From the NCBI GenBank assembly GCA_027943245.1, contig JANDJZ010000314.1, positions 1 to 48,265 on the forward strand: a DNA stretch of 48,265 nt, in the 5' to 3' direction. Positions 10,622 through 23,400 of the stretch are shown in pieces. The translations under genes were made by a program, and so were the position numbers. The DNA comes from Acanthamoeba sp. SK_2022b (lineage: Eukaryota > Discosea > Longamoebia > Acanthamoebidae). Under the pieces are notes generated by a model, which was not told where the DNA came from, ran no database searches, and saw only the letters and a program-made list of their open reading frames with translations. How positions within the stretch are numbered: the stretch's first letter is position 1; each line of letters begins with the position of its first letter.

Positions 10622-11171
10622 CCTGGAAACTCTTGGCTAGTAAACTCGAGCTTACCCTGTGTGAAAAAACCAGGATGAGTTATTAACCATCACCGCTAGG
10701 AGGGGAGAACGAAAAACAGTGGTAGAACCTTTTCCTGTGTGACTGAGGGTTAGGCTTGAGATGTAGCGGGGCAAGTGTCAAGTGATCCTCAACCGCTCTC
10801 CCGCTCTTTTGTACCCCGCAGCTCCAGTCAAACAACAACGTCGACAACCTCGTGTTGTACAGTCCCAAATCGGCCAGGGGTCGTGCTGTCTTCCTTTTCT
10901 CACTTACCATTGACCAATGCGGCCGTGGCAAGACGGCGATAGAGAGGTAATGCAATACCGGTGTCGATGTAACCGATTTAAGCTTTTGTCACATTCTCTG
11001 CATACCAGTGGTGTATAGTACTTTCAAGGAAAATGGAGTTAACTTGCAGAGACGCAAGCTCAATGGGAATGGGTGTGGTGTGGAGTTCGTCCGATCCCGG
11101 ATTGAACAACGGTACCAGCGACTCGCAGCAACCATTGCCCATAGACCACGTGAATGTGTACAGAATGTTTG
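10622..11171. other. Intergenic region between two minus-strand genes
   Basis: It lies downstream of the RFX gene and upstream of the four-helix membrane protein. It should hold the RFX 3' UTR and the membrane-protein promoter. An open frame at 10683-10955 on the minus strand has no recognisable similarity, and I do not call it. Confidence 0.4.
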
Positions 11172-12007
11172 TTACAGGTTGCGAGGTGCGGTGGCTGCTG
11201 ACGAGGGGTGATTGAGGGGAAGAGGATGCTGGTAAGGGTGGGTGTGGGGGTAAGGATGATACACCGAATTGTTCATCGGCGTGGGTGGCAGGTAGGTAGC
11301 TGTGTCGTAGTACGTGGTCGGCGGCTGCACCGACATTTGCAGTGGGGCGTGCGTCGGTCCGTGTAGGGGCATGGATGAACCTGTTGCATAATGTGGTGGA
11401 AACACTTGCGTGGACCCCTGAGCTGAGTCCGGTGCTGCTACAGTCGCCGGTGCAAACGTGGCTAGCGCCTCATGGGAGTAGTAGAAGTCGCTGTAATACA
11501 TGGCGCTGTTGTTTCGCGGCCCTAAACGCCTTACCAGCCAGCGGTGAGCTTGCAGATTCCCTCTTCGGGTACGTAGCAGTATCATGGTGCGCCATGCCAA
11601 ACATACCTTGATTTAATCTCGCCAAACACTTCGCTCAACAGCTTACCGAAGACTGCTTGCGTGGTTGGCTCGATCTTCTGTTGTGCGCACCTGTAGGGAG
11701 GAGTGAGCATTGAGTAAACAAAACACACGCGAAAACATCCAGAGAGCACTTGAGCTTCTTAGAGAGCCTGGCGCTACCACTTCAAGTATCGCTCGTGGGC
11801 CTCCTTGCGGGGTATGCTCTGGCCCTCTTGGTGCACGAAGGAGCGTCTAATCCTTTGGAGAAGACGAAACAAAGAACGAAAATATTGATATTAGAAGAGG
11901 GAGGAAACAGGTTGGTCGGTTGTGCGTGGCTAGCACCTCTAGCGGGCGTACCACTCCAACACCTGCTCTTTAGCCTCCTCTTTGCTGACAAGATAGATTT
12001 GTGCCAT
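11172..12007 (-). CDS. Short RFX-type winged-helix transcription factor
   Basis: The RFX DNA-binding domain spans almost the first 95 residues. Exons 12007-11952, 11852-11778, 11690-11607 and 11529-11172 join in frame. They give VLEWIRRSFVHQEGQSIPRK, then EAHERYLKWCAQQKIEP, then FGKLLSEVFGEIKSRRLGPR followed by NNSAMYYSDFYY. The block FGKL..VF....RRLGPR matches the RFX recognition helix and wing. The remaining 120 residues are proline-, histidine- and tyrosine-rich with no RFX dimerisation domain. The domain starts within about 15 residues of the first methionine, so the protein is unusually short (about 220 residues). RFX factors bind X-box DNA; in animals they control ciliary genes. The target genes here cannot be inferred. 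Confidence 0.82.
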
Positions 12008-12278
12008 GACGTAGGTAGTGGTAGTGATAGTGCTGGCGGCCTCCTGAGTGTGTTTCGGTTTGTGTGGGCTCACCTTTAGCGGGACGGGAGCCTGGGTCGG
12101 TGGTACGAGTACTAATGATAGCGCTGCCGTGCGACAACAATCCCGAAGTTGCGCCACACTGGTGGAGCCGGAACAAAACAAAGAAAGTTCGGCACAGCGA
12201 AGAATCGATTGGCCGCAGGCTCACCGGTGACCCTGGCGGTTGTCTCCTTTTCAGCGCTAGAGCGCGGGGTAACACACC

Positions 12279-13912
12279 CTACAACCCGCCGAGCGACTTT
12301 CGCTTCCTCTTCGCCACCCCACGCGTCGCGCCGCCGGGCCCCGGGGCAAAGACAGACCTGATGATGGGGAGGAATCAGGCCGAGAGCATATTACAGAGGA
12401 AAGGCCGCAAAGCGAGAAGTCGGCACACGCGGAACGGAAAGCTGCCACGAGCAACGATCACGGACAAATGGGGTATTGGGCGACGCACCCACAAGTGGCG
12501 CATGTTGCAGAGGATCGGCAAAACACTGATAAAAAAGATCGGCCGTGAGTGGACCAACCAAGTTTCGCGCTTGGCATTCCTCCAACGGGAAAGAGAGAAA
12601 CGTTGAAGATTCGGCGAGGAGAGGAGGACACACCAGAAAGACACACGGAGCACACATGACCTACGTCCACCGCCTTTTTGTGACAGAAGCATGCCGCGCG
12701 GTAGTCCACGTCGGCTTGCTGCGGCATGCTGACGAACTGGCGCGTCTGCGTGTCCACAATAAAGAGAGACTGGATACGCGGAGAGACGTCACCGAGAGTA
12801 ACGCCAGTGGCCACTGGGGCTGAGGCTACTACGAGTGAGAGAACATGCCAAAAGGTACTGAAGGAGTGCGGCCTGGTCAGTGGGCTTCAGGTAGAGGCCA
12901 CCTGTCAACAGCGCGGCCTGTTGGCCGTGCGTCGAGTCCTCTGTCGCCAGTACGCATGTGTCGATGAGCAACTCCTGCGGTGGGGGGGGGGGTGAGCAGC
13001 GACAGGGAGGCGCCCACGCCATTGAGCAAAAAGCTGCAGGCACATGCCATTCTCTGAGCGGCGAAGATGCAGTTCATTGTTGGTATGTACTGAGCGGGAG
13101 AGTCTGGCGATGCTTTGATCAGTAGCATGCGTGGAGTCAAGTGCCTGCTCTCCTTTTGGATTCGATTGATGTCTGGACAAGGACAGCAGGCAGTGGATCC
13201 GCGGTGAGTCCTATGAACGCAAGCTGCCCAATGCAAGGCGAAGGCACATCCGCGGGCGAGCAGAGCGTACAGGGCAGCGCGAGGCTCAAGGCGCCGGAGA
13301 AGGCCGAGTAGGAAGTGGCTTGCATATCTGCTCGGTGCTTTTAACGTGTGTGATTGGCGCTGAGTGGTGAGGGGGCTCGCCTACCAGTGTCATCGGACGT
13401 TTCTTCCATTGCGAGCGCATCCAACAGAGTATCCTTGAGCGAGGCGTAGTTGAGAGCCTGATGCGCAAGGTCGCCCGACTCAGTGCTGGCTTGGTGGTCT
13501 GTTGGGTAGAGGAAGCGACTAGTCGGCCCACAGATGAGGCGAGGCTGAGTGAGCCCCGAGAACGCAAGGGCAGGCATCAACAGCAGTGCGGATGTACCTG
13601 CCACCAGCGTGCGCGCTGATGATGGCGAGCTGGTTGTGGTCGTTGAGGAGGCAGTAAGCACGAAGGAAAGTGAGGAAGTGGTCCATGAAGCGTGAGAACG
13701 ATAAGTCTGAGGATCTAAAGTGCGTGGGCGAGGATTAGAGTGGATGCCCACATGGAGGAGGGGGCAGCAGCTGTACTGACCGTGAGCTCGCCGCCCAAGC
13801 GAACGGGTTCGTGTCCAATATTACCACCAGCGCGCTCTGCTCATCTGCCCTCCAGAACGTTAGTTCTTTCGCCTTGCACTTCAGGGCCCACGCGGCACCT
13901 ACCTGTGGCCAT
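12279..13912 (-). CDS. GTF2H3: TFIIH core subunit p34 (GTF2H3/Tfb4)
   Basis: A subunit of the TFIIH core, needed for transcription initiation and nucleotide excision repair. It has a von Willebrand A-like domain followed by a C4 zinc-binding end. Landmarks: MATDEQSALVVILDTNPFAW, NQLAIISAHAGGSRFLYP, MLLIKASPDSPAQYI, MNCIFAAQRM, ELLIDTCVL, LLTGGLYLKP and VDYRAACFCHKK. The cysteine-rich end is VGHVCSVCLS then CRSSATCATCG. All appear in human p34 in the same order. The first exon is only 10 nt (13912-13903: ATG GCC ACA G), spliced to 13844-13781. Two introns, 13047-12975 and 12848-12770, begin with GC instead of GT; using them restores exact family spacing. The last exon is 12357-12279 and ends in a basic tail with KRKRK. 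Confidence 0.92.
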
Positions 13913-14033
13913 TTGCTGTAACTTGCCCCTCACAATCTTTTTCTTGGTTCAAATTTTATTAATTTAAAAATGGCCGCTTTCTGGACTTTTCTTTGTGTTA
14001 GAAAAACCCAGATCGCATCACCACACTCAGTCC
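13913..14033. promoter_or_regulatory. Compact divergent promoter of TFIIH p34 and CELF genes
   Basis: Only 121 bp lie between the two start codons, which point away from each other. The sequence is AT-rich (TTTTATTAATTTAAAAATGG near 13952-13971) compared with the flanking GC-rich exons. It must serve both genes unless one uses a distant upstream exon. The function is inferred from position; transcript starts are not known. Confidence 0.6.
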
Positions 14034-16019
14034 ATGGAGCAGCCCACCACTACCACCGATTCGACCGCTCCTCCGGCCACGGAAGCCGCAGCGCCTGCTC
14101 CCTCTGAGGCTCAGCCAGCCACAGCTACCACATCTGAGCAGCCTCAGGATTCTGCGCCCTCAACCTCATCTTCATCGTCGTCCGCATCATCCTCTTCGGC
14201 CCCACCGCAGCCCACCCCGTCGGAGCCTCCCGTCCCCTCGACAAGCCAACCACAACAGACGTCGTCTGAAGTTCCTCCCATTAGCTATGCGGCTGATCCT
14301 GCCCTCATCGCGGCAATGCAGCAGCAGCAACAGCAATTGGCAAGCTTGAACAAGCCCTTCGGCGCGGTTAAGCTGTTCATCGGTCAGCTGCCAAAGAGCA
14401 TGACCGAACCCTACCTCAGCCCCCTATTCGCGCCCTTCGGTAATCTGGTTGAGGTTGCCATCATCCGCAACCGCGCCACTGGCGAATCGCGAGGTATACG
14501 CGAATCCCTTAAATTTTGCCATCATTGCGGCGCTAATTGCGCCATTTTTTTAGGTTGTGCATTCGTTACCTACGATAATGCGGACTCGGCCGAGCTTGCC
14601 ATCGAGACGCTGCACAACAAGCAGACACTCCCGGGCATGACGAGCCCTATTCAGGTCAAGTACGCGCACGGTGGCGGCGGCGGCGAGCAGCCCAGATATG
14701 CAGGTAATTATGAATACCAAACGAATGAATTTGTAGGGTCCTTTGCTTACCGCCATTATCTAATTAATCACACAGCCCCTATGCCTGATTACGGCATGGC
14801 TGGTCTGGATAACATGACCGAGTTCAAGCTGTTCATCGGCATGCTTCCCAGGACCGTGGGCGAGGATGCCATGAGGGCGATCTTCCAGCCCTACGGCCAC
14901 ATCATCGAGGTTGTCGTTCTGCGCGAGCCCGACGGTTCCTCGCGCGGCTGCGGCTTCGTCAAGTACCAGCGACGGGAGGACGCCGTGAACGCCATCAACG
15001 CGTGCAACGGCCAGATGTTCTTCCAGGGCCAAACCAACCCCTTGACCGTCAAGTTCGCTGATGGCGGCAGGAGGAATGCCGCCGCCGCCATGGGCGGAGG
15101 CATGGGCATGGGCATGGGCGGCCAGGACGCCGCAATGATGGCTCAGGTACCAACACCGCCGCCTCCACGCGACCTCTGTTCACGGCTAGCACCATTCGGC
15201 GCTCATTGCGTGTTTTCTACTCACCCCAGCTTAAGGCACAGCAACTCCAGATTCAGATGCTCATGGCGCAGCAGTACGGGCAGTACGGCGGCGGAGTCGA
15301 CGTGCGTGACTTCTCCCCTCCCCTCTCCCTCCCCCCGTTCCGATGCTAAACACTCCCCCCCCTCACCACATTCTCTGTTGGCCGTGTGTCGTCGTGTCGG
15401 TCTGGCCGAGCAGATGAACAGTACGTGTTGCCTCCCCTGAACTCGGTCACCTTTTTGGGGGACCCTAAAGGTTGACCTTGCTCCTCCCTCCTGTCACAGT
15501 GCTGACGTCGATGGCCATGGGCCGTAGCGCCGGCCTCCCCAGCGGCATTAGCAGCCAAGCCCAGGGTACCGCCTTCCACCACGGCCGTCGCCACCGCGGA
15601 CACGACGCTTGATGGTCCATCGCCCTCGCTAACGCAAACATTGCTGCTGTTGTTGTTGTTGTGTGGTGCACGCCCTTGGTTCAGGCCCCCCTGGCGCCAA
15701 CCTCTTCATCTACCACCTGCCCACGCACTACACCGATGGCGACCTCCTCACGCTGTTCTCGCCCTTCGGCCAGATCCTCAGCGTCAAGGTCTTCCTCGAC
15801 AAGATGACCATGGTCAGCAAGGGCTTCGGTATTCACGCCCACCCCCTCGCCTCTCCTCCCCTCTATTGACGCAACTGACGTCAACGTGCGTGTGCAGGTT
15901 TCGTCAGCTACGCCTCGGCTGAATCGGCCCGTTTGGCCATCGAGAACATGGACGGCCTTCAGGTGGGCGAGAAGCGGCTCAAGGTCCAGCTGAAGAAGAG
16001 CCGAGGCGCTCCCTACTAA
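14034..16019 (+). CDS. CELF/Bruno-like RNA-binding protein with three RRMs
   Basis: An RNA-binding protein of the CELF (CUGBP/Bruno) family, which controls splicing, translation and mRNA decay. The ATG at 14034 (MEQPTTTT) leads into a long S/T/P/A-rich and glutamine-rich N-terminus. RRM1 begins with [11 protein letters not shown], and RRM2 with [12 protein letters not shown] plus [14 protein letters not shown]. After a long linker containing [11 protein letters not shown]3 carries the diagnostic [20 protein letters not shown], then [36 protein letters not shown] and [10 protein letters not shown]. The two-plus-one RRM layout is typical of CELF. The first intron starts at 14494 and ends at 14553, within RRM1. 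The linker exons between about 15150 and 15690 are harder to fix. The stop codon is at 16017-16019. Confidence 0.88.
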
Positions 16020-16838
16020 AGGGTACGAATGCCAACTCCTTCTCCTTCTCCTCCTCCCCGAGCTGTCCTTCAAGCTCCGCTACTTTCTCTCCCTCTCTCT
16101 CTCTCTCTCTCTGATTCATCGATGTGCTCTCTGCCTGGCGCTGGTGGTTCATGTTTCATCGTTTTTTCCCCCTTCTCCATCTCCAGTTCACACTGTCACT
16201 TCACGGGCGTGGTGACGTGATGGTTACGCGTTGTGCTGCACGTAGTGGTGATGGATGGTGATGAAGTGCTCCTTGTCAAGTGCGCCGTCTCGTCGTGAAG
16301 CGTGCCGTGCCGTGCCGTCTCGTGTAAGGCGTGGGGCGTGGGGGGGACCACAGCACACATTATGTATCTGTGTTATGAGAACCCACTCTTGTGATTGCTA
16401 TGTGCAAACCAAAACCTGCCTTTGTCTGTGTGCCCTTCCTCCCCTTCCCCTTCTTCAACTTGTTCAGGTAAAGGGGCCCACGGACGTCGTGGCGTGGCGT
16501 GGCAGCGGTGGTTGAAGGTACGCGCGGTAGCGGTGCTCCCCCTCTCCGGGTAGCCAAGTAGTGGTGCCCCCTCCCAAAGCGTGATGATGAGCGGCGCAGT
16601 TGCACAACTGCGTTGTCTGGTTCTTAGCGCGTTCCCATACAATAAAGACGGGTTGGGTTACGCGGATGAGCAAGTACATCGCAGTATCGCGCCTCGTGAA
16701 AAGAGGCGGTACAAGAAGCTCTTGAACCATAGAAGGGGTTGGGGGTGTAGTCATCTCCATTTGTGTGTATTTGAGGTGACAAATGTTTAACAAATAAATA
16801 AGCAAGCCACTCAATAAATAAGGTTGACCGACGCAGGG
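16020..16838. other. Convergent 3' UTR region of CELF and myosin genes
   Basis: About 800 bp separate two converging stop codons. It contains a (CT)n tract at about 16087-16111 and a short tandem of GTGCC near 16302-16318, both low complexity. AATAAATAAG at about 16793-16802 and CAATAAATAAGG near 16811 lie on the plus strand. I see no gene. Confidence 0.5.
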
Positions 16839-18087
16839 CTACCAGAAGACCATGGACTTGCGGCTCTGCAGGCGACGCTTCTTCTTGGCGTCGTCGTCGG
16901 CACGCTGCTGGAGCTTGCGAAGCTCCTCTTCCTTCTCCTTCTCGTGGGCCTGAAGGGACTGCTTGATGGTCTGCGGCAACGGCAGCGCGAGCACGTCCTT
17001 GCATTCTACGTAGTGCATCGTCGCGATGCTCACGTCACCCACCACCGCTGCGGTTGTTGTTGCGTTAGCCATCACAAGCACTTTGCCACACGACCGAGAC
17101 TCTCACACAAGAGCCAAGCCCATCTCTACTACCGCGCTGGTGGCCGTACCAGAGTCGATGAGGAGAGCGCCCTGGTCGGCGAGCGGCGGCAGCTGGCGGT
17201 ACCTTCGGCGGCCGCCATCGCCCGAGCCACCGATGCCCTCGTAGAGGCGGGCCATGAGGTCGAGCGGGATCTTGTCCTCGCCCTCGTCGGGCGTATACAT
17301 CGACAGCAGCTGACGAATCTGGAACACGTTCAGAGACGAACACCTACGCGAGCGAGCGAATGTTAACTCTTCTCAGCTACGCCTGTATGTCGTGTGTCGT
17401 GTGTCGTGTGTCGTGTGTCGTGTGTCGTGTGTCGTGTGTCGTGTGTCGTGTGTCGTGTGTCGTGAAGGAGTACTTGGAGCGGCGGGTGTTGAGATCCGTG
17501 CAGAGCTTACGCTTCTCGGCGTAGGACATGAGGAGCACGCCAGTGGCCTGCTGGATGTGGCCCAGGCACGACCCGGCGCGGCCCACCCAATCGGCGCCGG
17601 TCTCCTCGGCCCACCGCTCCAGCTTGCGCATGTTCACCCTGTGTCACCCGACGAGTTCGCGTGAGCCCGTGAACGCGTGTGGTTCTTTCGCGCGCGCGCG
17701 CATCGAAATGACGAACCTGATTTCGTGTCCCTTCTTGCGGCTGCAGAGGTCCTTCCTCAGGAGGAGAATGTCGAAGAGGAACGAGTCTGGCGGAAGACAG
17801 GAGCAGAGTGAGAGGGCAGGAAAAAATACCGAAGCAAACAAAAATGATTAAAAATAGGGAAAATGAAAAAGACAAATAAATGTTCAAAAAGGAGGAAAGA
17901 ATAGGCGAACGTACCGATGAAGGAGAAGGTGTGCTCGAAGAACTGCTTGACGATGGCGAAATCGATGAAGTTCGATTGCAGGACGTACAAGAAGTAGTTG
18001 AGGATCGAGATCACGCTGATCATGTTAACCGTCTATCAGGAACGGAGTCACCACGTTGCGCAGATCAGCCACCGACCAACACAAAGA

Positions 18088-18118
<31 letters not shown>

Positions 18119-18950
18119 AAAAGGATATGCTCTTTTAAAAGAGAAGGGCAACCTTGGCGCGGCTGTCGTCCTTGGAGGAGAAGGGCGAGGACGACTGGTA
18201 GTAGTCGATCATGGTGGTCATCTGCTCGATCGAGATGTATCCCTCCTCCTCCTCTTCCTCGGGCACCTGGTCGACCGACTTGCCTGGTGGTGGGTGGTGC
18301 ATCAGCACACGCCCGCCCGGCCATCCCGCACGAACACAGACGACGCAAGCAATGGTGGGGGAGGGGTACTGGAGCGACGTTGGGAGTTCTTGAGGTTGAG
18401 GGGGCTCTCGAAGACGGCCTTCTGGAGCACGTTGCGCAGGGCCGACCGCAGGTTGTTGTGGATGAGGGTCAGCGCCGTGCGAAGGAGACGACGCAGCTCG
18501 CGCTCGAACCACTTGACCGGCGGCAGGCCCTCGGTGGGACCCTCGTCCACGAGCTCCTCGGCCTCCGCGTCGCCGTCCGCCTCCTTGCCCTGGGGCGGCT
18601 CCGTCACCAGATTCTCCTCCTCCAGTTTGCTGGCGCATTGCTGACGTCAGCACACGCACTGAACACGCCAACCACAACGTGGAGGGGCGGGCGTGCGTAC
18701 TTCCACAGGAGGTAGGGGTTGACGATGGAGTTGTCGAGCGGGGGGAGGTGGAGCGTGTAGGCGTCGGCGTCGGCGTCGACGGTGTCGTCGCCGCTCTGGC
18801 TGTTGCCCTCGAGCGCGGCGTCGACGACGCGGGCGACGGAGACCGAGCGCCGATGCCGCGGCGACGACGAGAGCGACGAGAAGCTGCGTTCGTGGCCCCT
18901 CGTACGCTTGGTCTTCGTGAACGCAATGTGTGCCAGCTCCTAATCATATA

Positions 18951-19016
<66 letters not shown>

Positions 19017-20376
19017 AATGTGAGCTGTGGCTGCGTGCCATGTAGTTTCGTGGGACGGCGCACGAACCTTGCGCAAAAGGTGAAGCATGAGAAGGATGTT
19101 GGAGGTGAAGTAGGCCAACAGGGAGTTGTCGTGCAGGTTGCTCTGGATGAGGGCGCGGAGGTTGTTGATGGTGTAGGGCAGCAGGTACGACTGCTGGTTG
19201 GCCGACAGATACAGCGAGAGCTCGCCCCAATGACGCAGGAACCTGAACGACACCTGATGACGATGCGCAGCCCCACACAGACACACATGGGCGCGTGGTC
19301 AGCCCCGGCCAGTGATAGCCGCCCAACGAGGGGGAGGAGGACGAACCACGGCGGGCACGGGCATGCCGGAGACGAAGCCGCGCTCCTCGGCGAGCACGAG
19401 GCCGAGCAGTCGCTTGCGGCCCTCGTCGGTGGAGCCGGCGACGAGGGTAGCCATGGTTTCGATTTCCTCGTCCTGCTTGTTCATGGCCTCGAGGACGATG
19501 CCCTTCTGTCGCTCCTCCATCACCTTGAGCTCGGCCTCGAGCTCCTCGTTGGACTTCTTCCACTTGTCGACATCGGCCAGGAGCTGAGCGCGCTCGGCGG
19601 CCCAGGCCGCCCGCTCGCGCTCCCACTCCTGGCGCTCCTGCTCGGCCTTCCAGACGAGGTCGTCGGTCTTGCGCTGCCACTCGCGGTTGAGACGATCGAG
19701 CGCGTTGGTCATCTCCTCCTGCAGGCGGCGGGCACGCTCGGCCGCCTCGTCGCTCTGCTGCTGCATCGCGGCCGTGATGTTGGCCAACTCCTTCTCGTGC
19801 TTCCGCTCCAGCTTGCTGATCTGTCGGTCCTTCTGCTCCACCTCCGCAGCATGCCTACGAACACCAATTAACGTCATGTTTTTTAAATAAGGAAATTAAA
19901 CAAATTAATATCAAAAAGAATAATCGAATTATTGAATAGAAAAATGATCGAAGAATTGAGCAAAGAAATGTGTACCGCTGCTGGAGTTCGTTGAGCTGGT
20001 CGAGGAGCTCCTTCTGCTGTTGGTCGCCCTTCATGATCTCCTGTTTCATCTTCTCCTCCATCTCGCGGGCCTTGCGCTTCTCCTCCTCTTGTCTGCGTAG
20101 CTTCTCCTCACGTCGGGCACGTCGTCGCTCCTCCTCCTCGCGCTTCCGGCGCTCCTCGTCGGCGATGCGCTGGCGCTCGGCCTCCTCCTGCCGGAGCCGC
20201 TCCTGTTCCTCGGCCTGCCGCTTCCACTCCCTGGCCATCGCTCGGCTGTAGTGGTCCTCGGCCTTCATCCGTCTGCACTCTTCCTGTCGGCGCTCCTCGG
20301 CCTCACGCTTGCGCTGCTCCTCCTCGCGTCGCATTCGCTCCTCTTCCTTTTTCTTTGCGTACGCTCCGCGGAAGAC

Positions 20377-20440
<64 letters not shown>

Positions 20441-23400
20441 GCCTTAACGAATGGAACAAGCGCGGCGGTGCGAATAGGAGGCACGGCGTACTGCTTTGGA
20501 AGAGAACGGCAGCGTGGATGGTGGCCTTGTACTGACGGCGGCCGAGCCACGCGCGCGCATGCTTTTGCAGGACTGTGGCCGCCTTGTACTTTCTCAGGCG
20601 CACCTTCTCGAGCTTCGCCAGGAACACACGGGCCTCTGTAAGGAGGACGCACAAAGTGAGGAGTGGTCGGCGGAAGAACGAGCGAGGCCTGGGCGGTGAC
20701 GACGTACGTGCTTGGGCCCGGATGACCTTGAGTCGCGTGGCCACGTACCACCGCTCCGTAACGATGCGCCGCCAGTTCTTTTGGAATACGGCCGCAGCCC
20801 AGTTGAGGCGAATCGTGCGCAGCTTCTCCAAGTGAGCGATCTGTCACCAACACAAGTAATGAGAGTCCTTTTTCATAAAGAAAATACCGATAAATCAAAA
20901 ACATAAGGAATTATAAATTGAACTCGATTCAATTTCCAATAAATAATAATAATAATAATAATAATAAATGGGTGGTACCATTCCGGACTTGAGGAAAAGC
21001 TTGGTGCTACCAAACTGGCGCTCGATAGCAGGTATGCGGAGCGCCTCGAAGAGGATCATGCATGATTCGCGGTCGTCCTGTCCCGGAGTGTGCTTGACCA
21101 AGTTCTTGTACCTGTGTGCGCCGTGGTGAGCAAGCAAGACGATAGGAACCATGGCCATGGCCATAGACGAGAACGAACCGATCGTAGATCTTGGCGTAGG
21201 ATGTACGCGACGGGTAGCCCGCGGAGGAGATGCGCACGGCCTCCATGACTCCGCCGCACCGCAGCTGGTTGAGCACGAGCGGCTCCACGAAGAAGTCCGG
21301 TCGCTGCTCCAGATTGGGCTTGATGCATCGCACGAAGTGGGGCTGCACAATCACACGAGACACGCATTGAGCGGGGTGTCGAGAACAAGGCGCGCGCGAG
21401 AAGGAGGTACCTGAGTGGCGCCAATCGAGTCCATGAGCAGGCTGAGGGACTCCTTGAACTGGGTGATGACGCCCACGAACTGGAAGGAGGACTTGCCTAC
21501 GCCCGTGCCCGACCTGGCCGCCGCTGCCGCCGTGCCCGATCCACCCGCTGCCAGAGGCACAACATCGAACACGTGCGGTTAGTATCGCTCTCGCTGGCCG
21601 CGCTCGGGCGAGAGAAGGGCAACCTTTGCCGAAACCAAAGCCGCCGAGGAGGCGCCCGGGCACCACAGGCGAGGCCGGGCCCGAGCTGCTGGAGGAGGAG
21701 GCAGCCGGCTTGGAGGACAAAAGAGCCTGGCATCCATTTACGGGAGGAGCAAAGACGGAGTCAATCAATGTGTGCTGACGGTAGCCTCGGTTGGTAAGAG
21801 AGAGAGAGAGAGAGGCACCTTGACGAAGGGGTTGGACGAGGCCTGCAGGATGAGGGGATGGGCTGGCACCAGCACGTCCTTGTTACGGTCCAAGAACCCG
21901 GTCATCGCCTCGTAGGTCACATCGCCTGTTGCAAAGAGAGAGCGAGAGAGAGAGAGAGAGATAGGAAGACAGTATGAGGCGCTGCGCGCGTCGGGGACGC
22001 ACGACAATTAACGGGGGGGGGCGTGTACCGGCGTAGTGCTTGACGGTGAATCCGGTCTGGGAGAAGCGGGGGATGGCGAAGAAGTCGTCCTCCTTGTGCG
22101 TCTTTCTGACCTTGGCCGCGAACGATGCGTCCGATCCGTTGGGGAACCGGCACTCCTCATCCAGCAGCGACAAGAGGCACATCGGCTTGTTCTCCAGCAG
22201 GTCGATACAGCCCTACGAGAAAGCGACGGCATCAGGAATCTTAGCTGTACTGGTTTTTCTTTGGGGGGGGGGGTGGAGCTCATACCTGATTGTCGGAAAA
22301 GTTGATGTAGGACCAGTCGATCTTTTCCTTGACGTACTCCTTCTGCTCGAACTCTGCAGGCAACCGTGAGTTAGTCAATGAATCGAGACATCAAGATGGT
22401 CGGCGTTACTGAAGATGTGCTGGTTGAAGTGCTGTTGCAGCTTTTCGTTGGCGTAGTTGATGCAAAACTGAGGGAAGCCGTTGGTCTCGAAGCTCTCGAA
22501 GCCGTAGATGTCGAGGATACCAATGAACGAGGCCTCCCGCGAAGCGGCCCGATTCGTCACGCGCATACCTCCGCCGCCTCCACTGCCTCCCATACCGAAG
22601 TAGGAGGATATCTATGCGCCACCAGTCAGTATGGGCCAACGGCGACAAATCACCACAGAAGGGAGGCCAGCAGGTACCGAAGAAGTGGACGAGCCCGACG
22701 AGGAGTTGGCCGAGGACGCGGAGGAATCCTCGTGAAGCGAGGAATTGATTTTGACCACAATCCAGTCAAAGAGCGACGAATAGAGGAGCATGGCGAGAGC
22801 GTCGCGGGACTGCTCGGCCTTGGCCTTGTTCAGCGGAGTCGTCAGCCGCTCTTGCCCACCAGACCCTTTTCGATGCCAACCAACGTCGCGTTAGAAAAAG
22901 AGCAACTCGAGTTTGGGGGAGCGAGAAAACTAGCCGCGACGTACCGCCAGCGGTGATGGTTCTCTCGCGCATGGACTTGGCGAAGTCGGCCGCGCTGCAG
23001 CCCAGCAGATCCGCGGCGATGTTCAGTGACGCGTTGTTGGTGGGACCTGCCGATGGTAAAACATTGGAGGAGAAGATGGCGTCGCTTGCAGTTTAGGGCT
23101 TGGTGGGGAGCAAAGCTAGCTTTAGGTGGGTCAGGGTGTACCATTGAAACGGCCGCCGGGGTCTTTTTCATCAGCAAGGTTGGCTGACTCCTTGCTGTCT
23201 TCAGTGAATTGCACGTTGCCCAGATGCAACACTGCGGCGACCACTTTGAATATTTCTTGTTGCTCCTGTGAATGTGAGCGCAACCCGTGAGGTCTCCGAG
23301 GGCTGACATCAACATACGGAAGAGTAGAACCTTTTCGTTCAATCCAATGACTCGCATGGCGTTGAGAGTTTGCTTGAAAACGCGACTATCATCCACGTCG

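Noticed and set aside
17388..17464. The 7-bp array as a CRISPR-like or telomere-like repeat.
   Set aside because: Units are contiguous with no spacers, the unit is not a telomere motif, and it lies inside an intron of a eukaryotic gene.
18642..18649. A second TGACGTCA palindrome as a regulatory site.
   Set aside because: It lies at the edge of an intron deep in the myosin gene. An 8-mer occurs by chance, which also tempers the promoter copy at 36825.
18953..19014. Open frames of Thr-His or Cys-Val repeats across the dinucleotide runs (also at 20380, 31705, 34631).
   Set aside because: They are translations of intronic microsatellites, without family similarity beyond the repeat.
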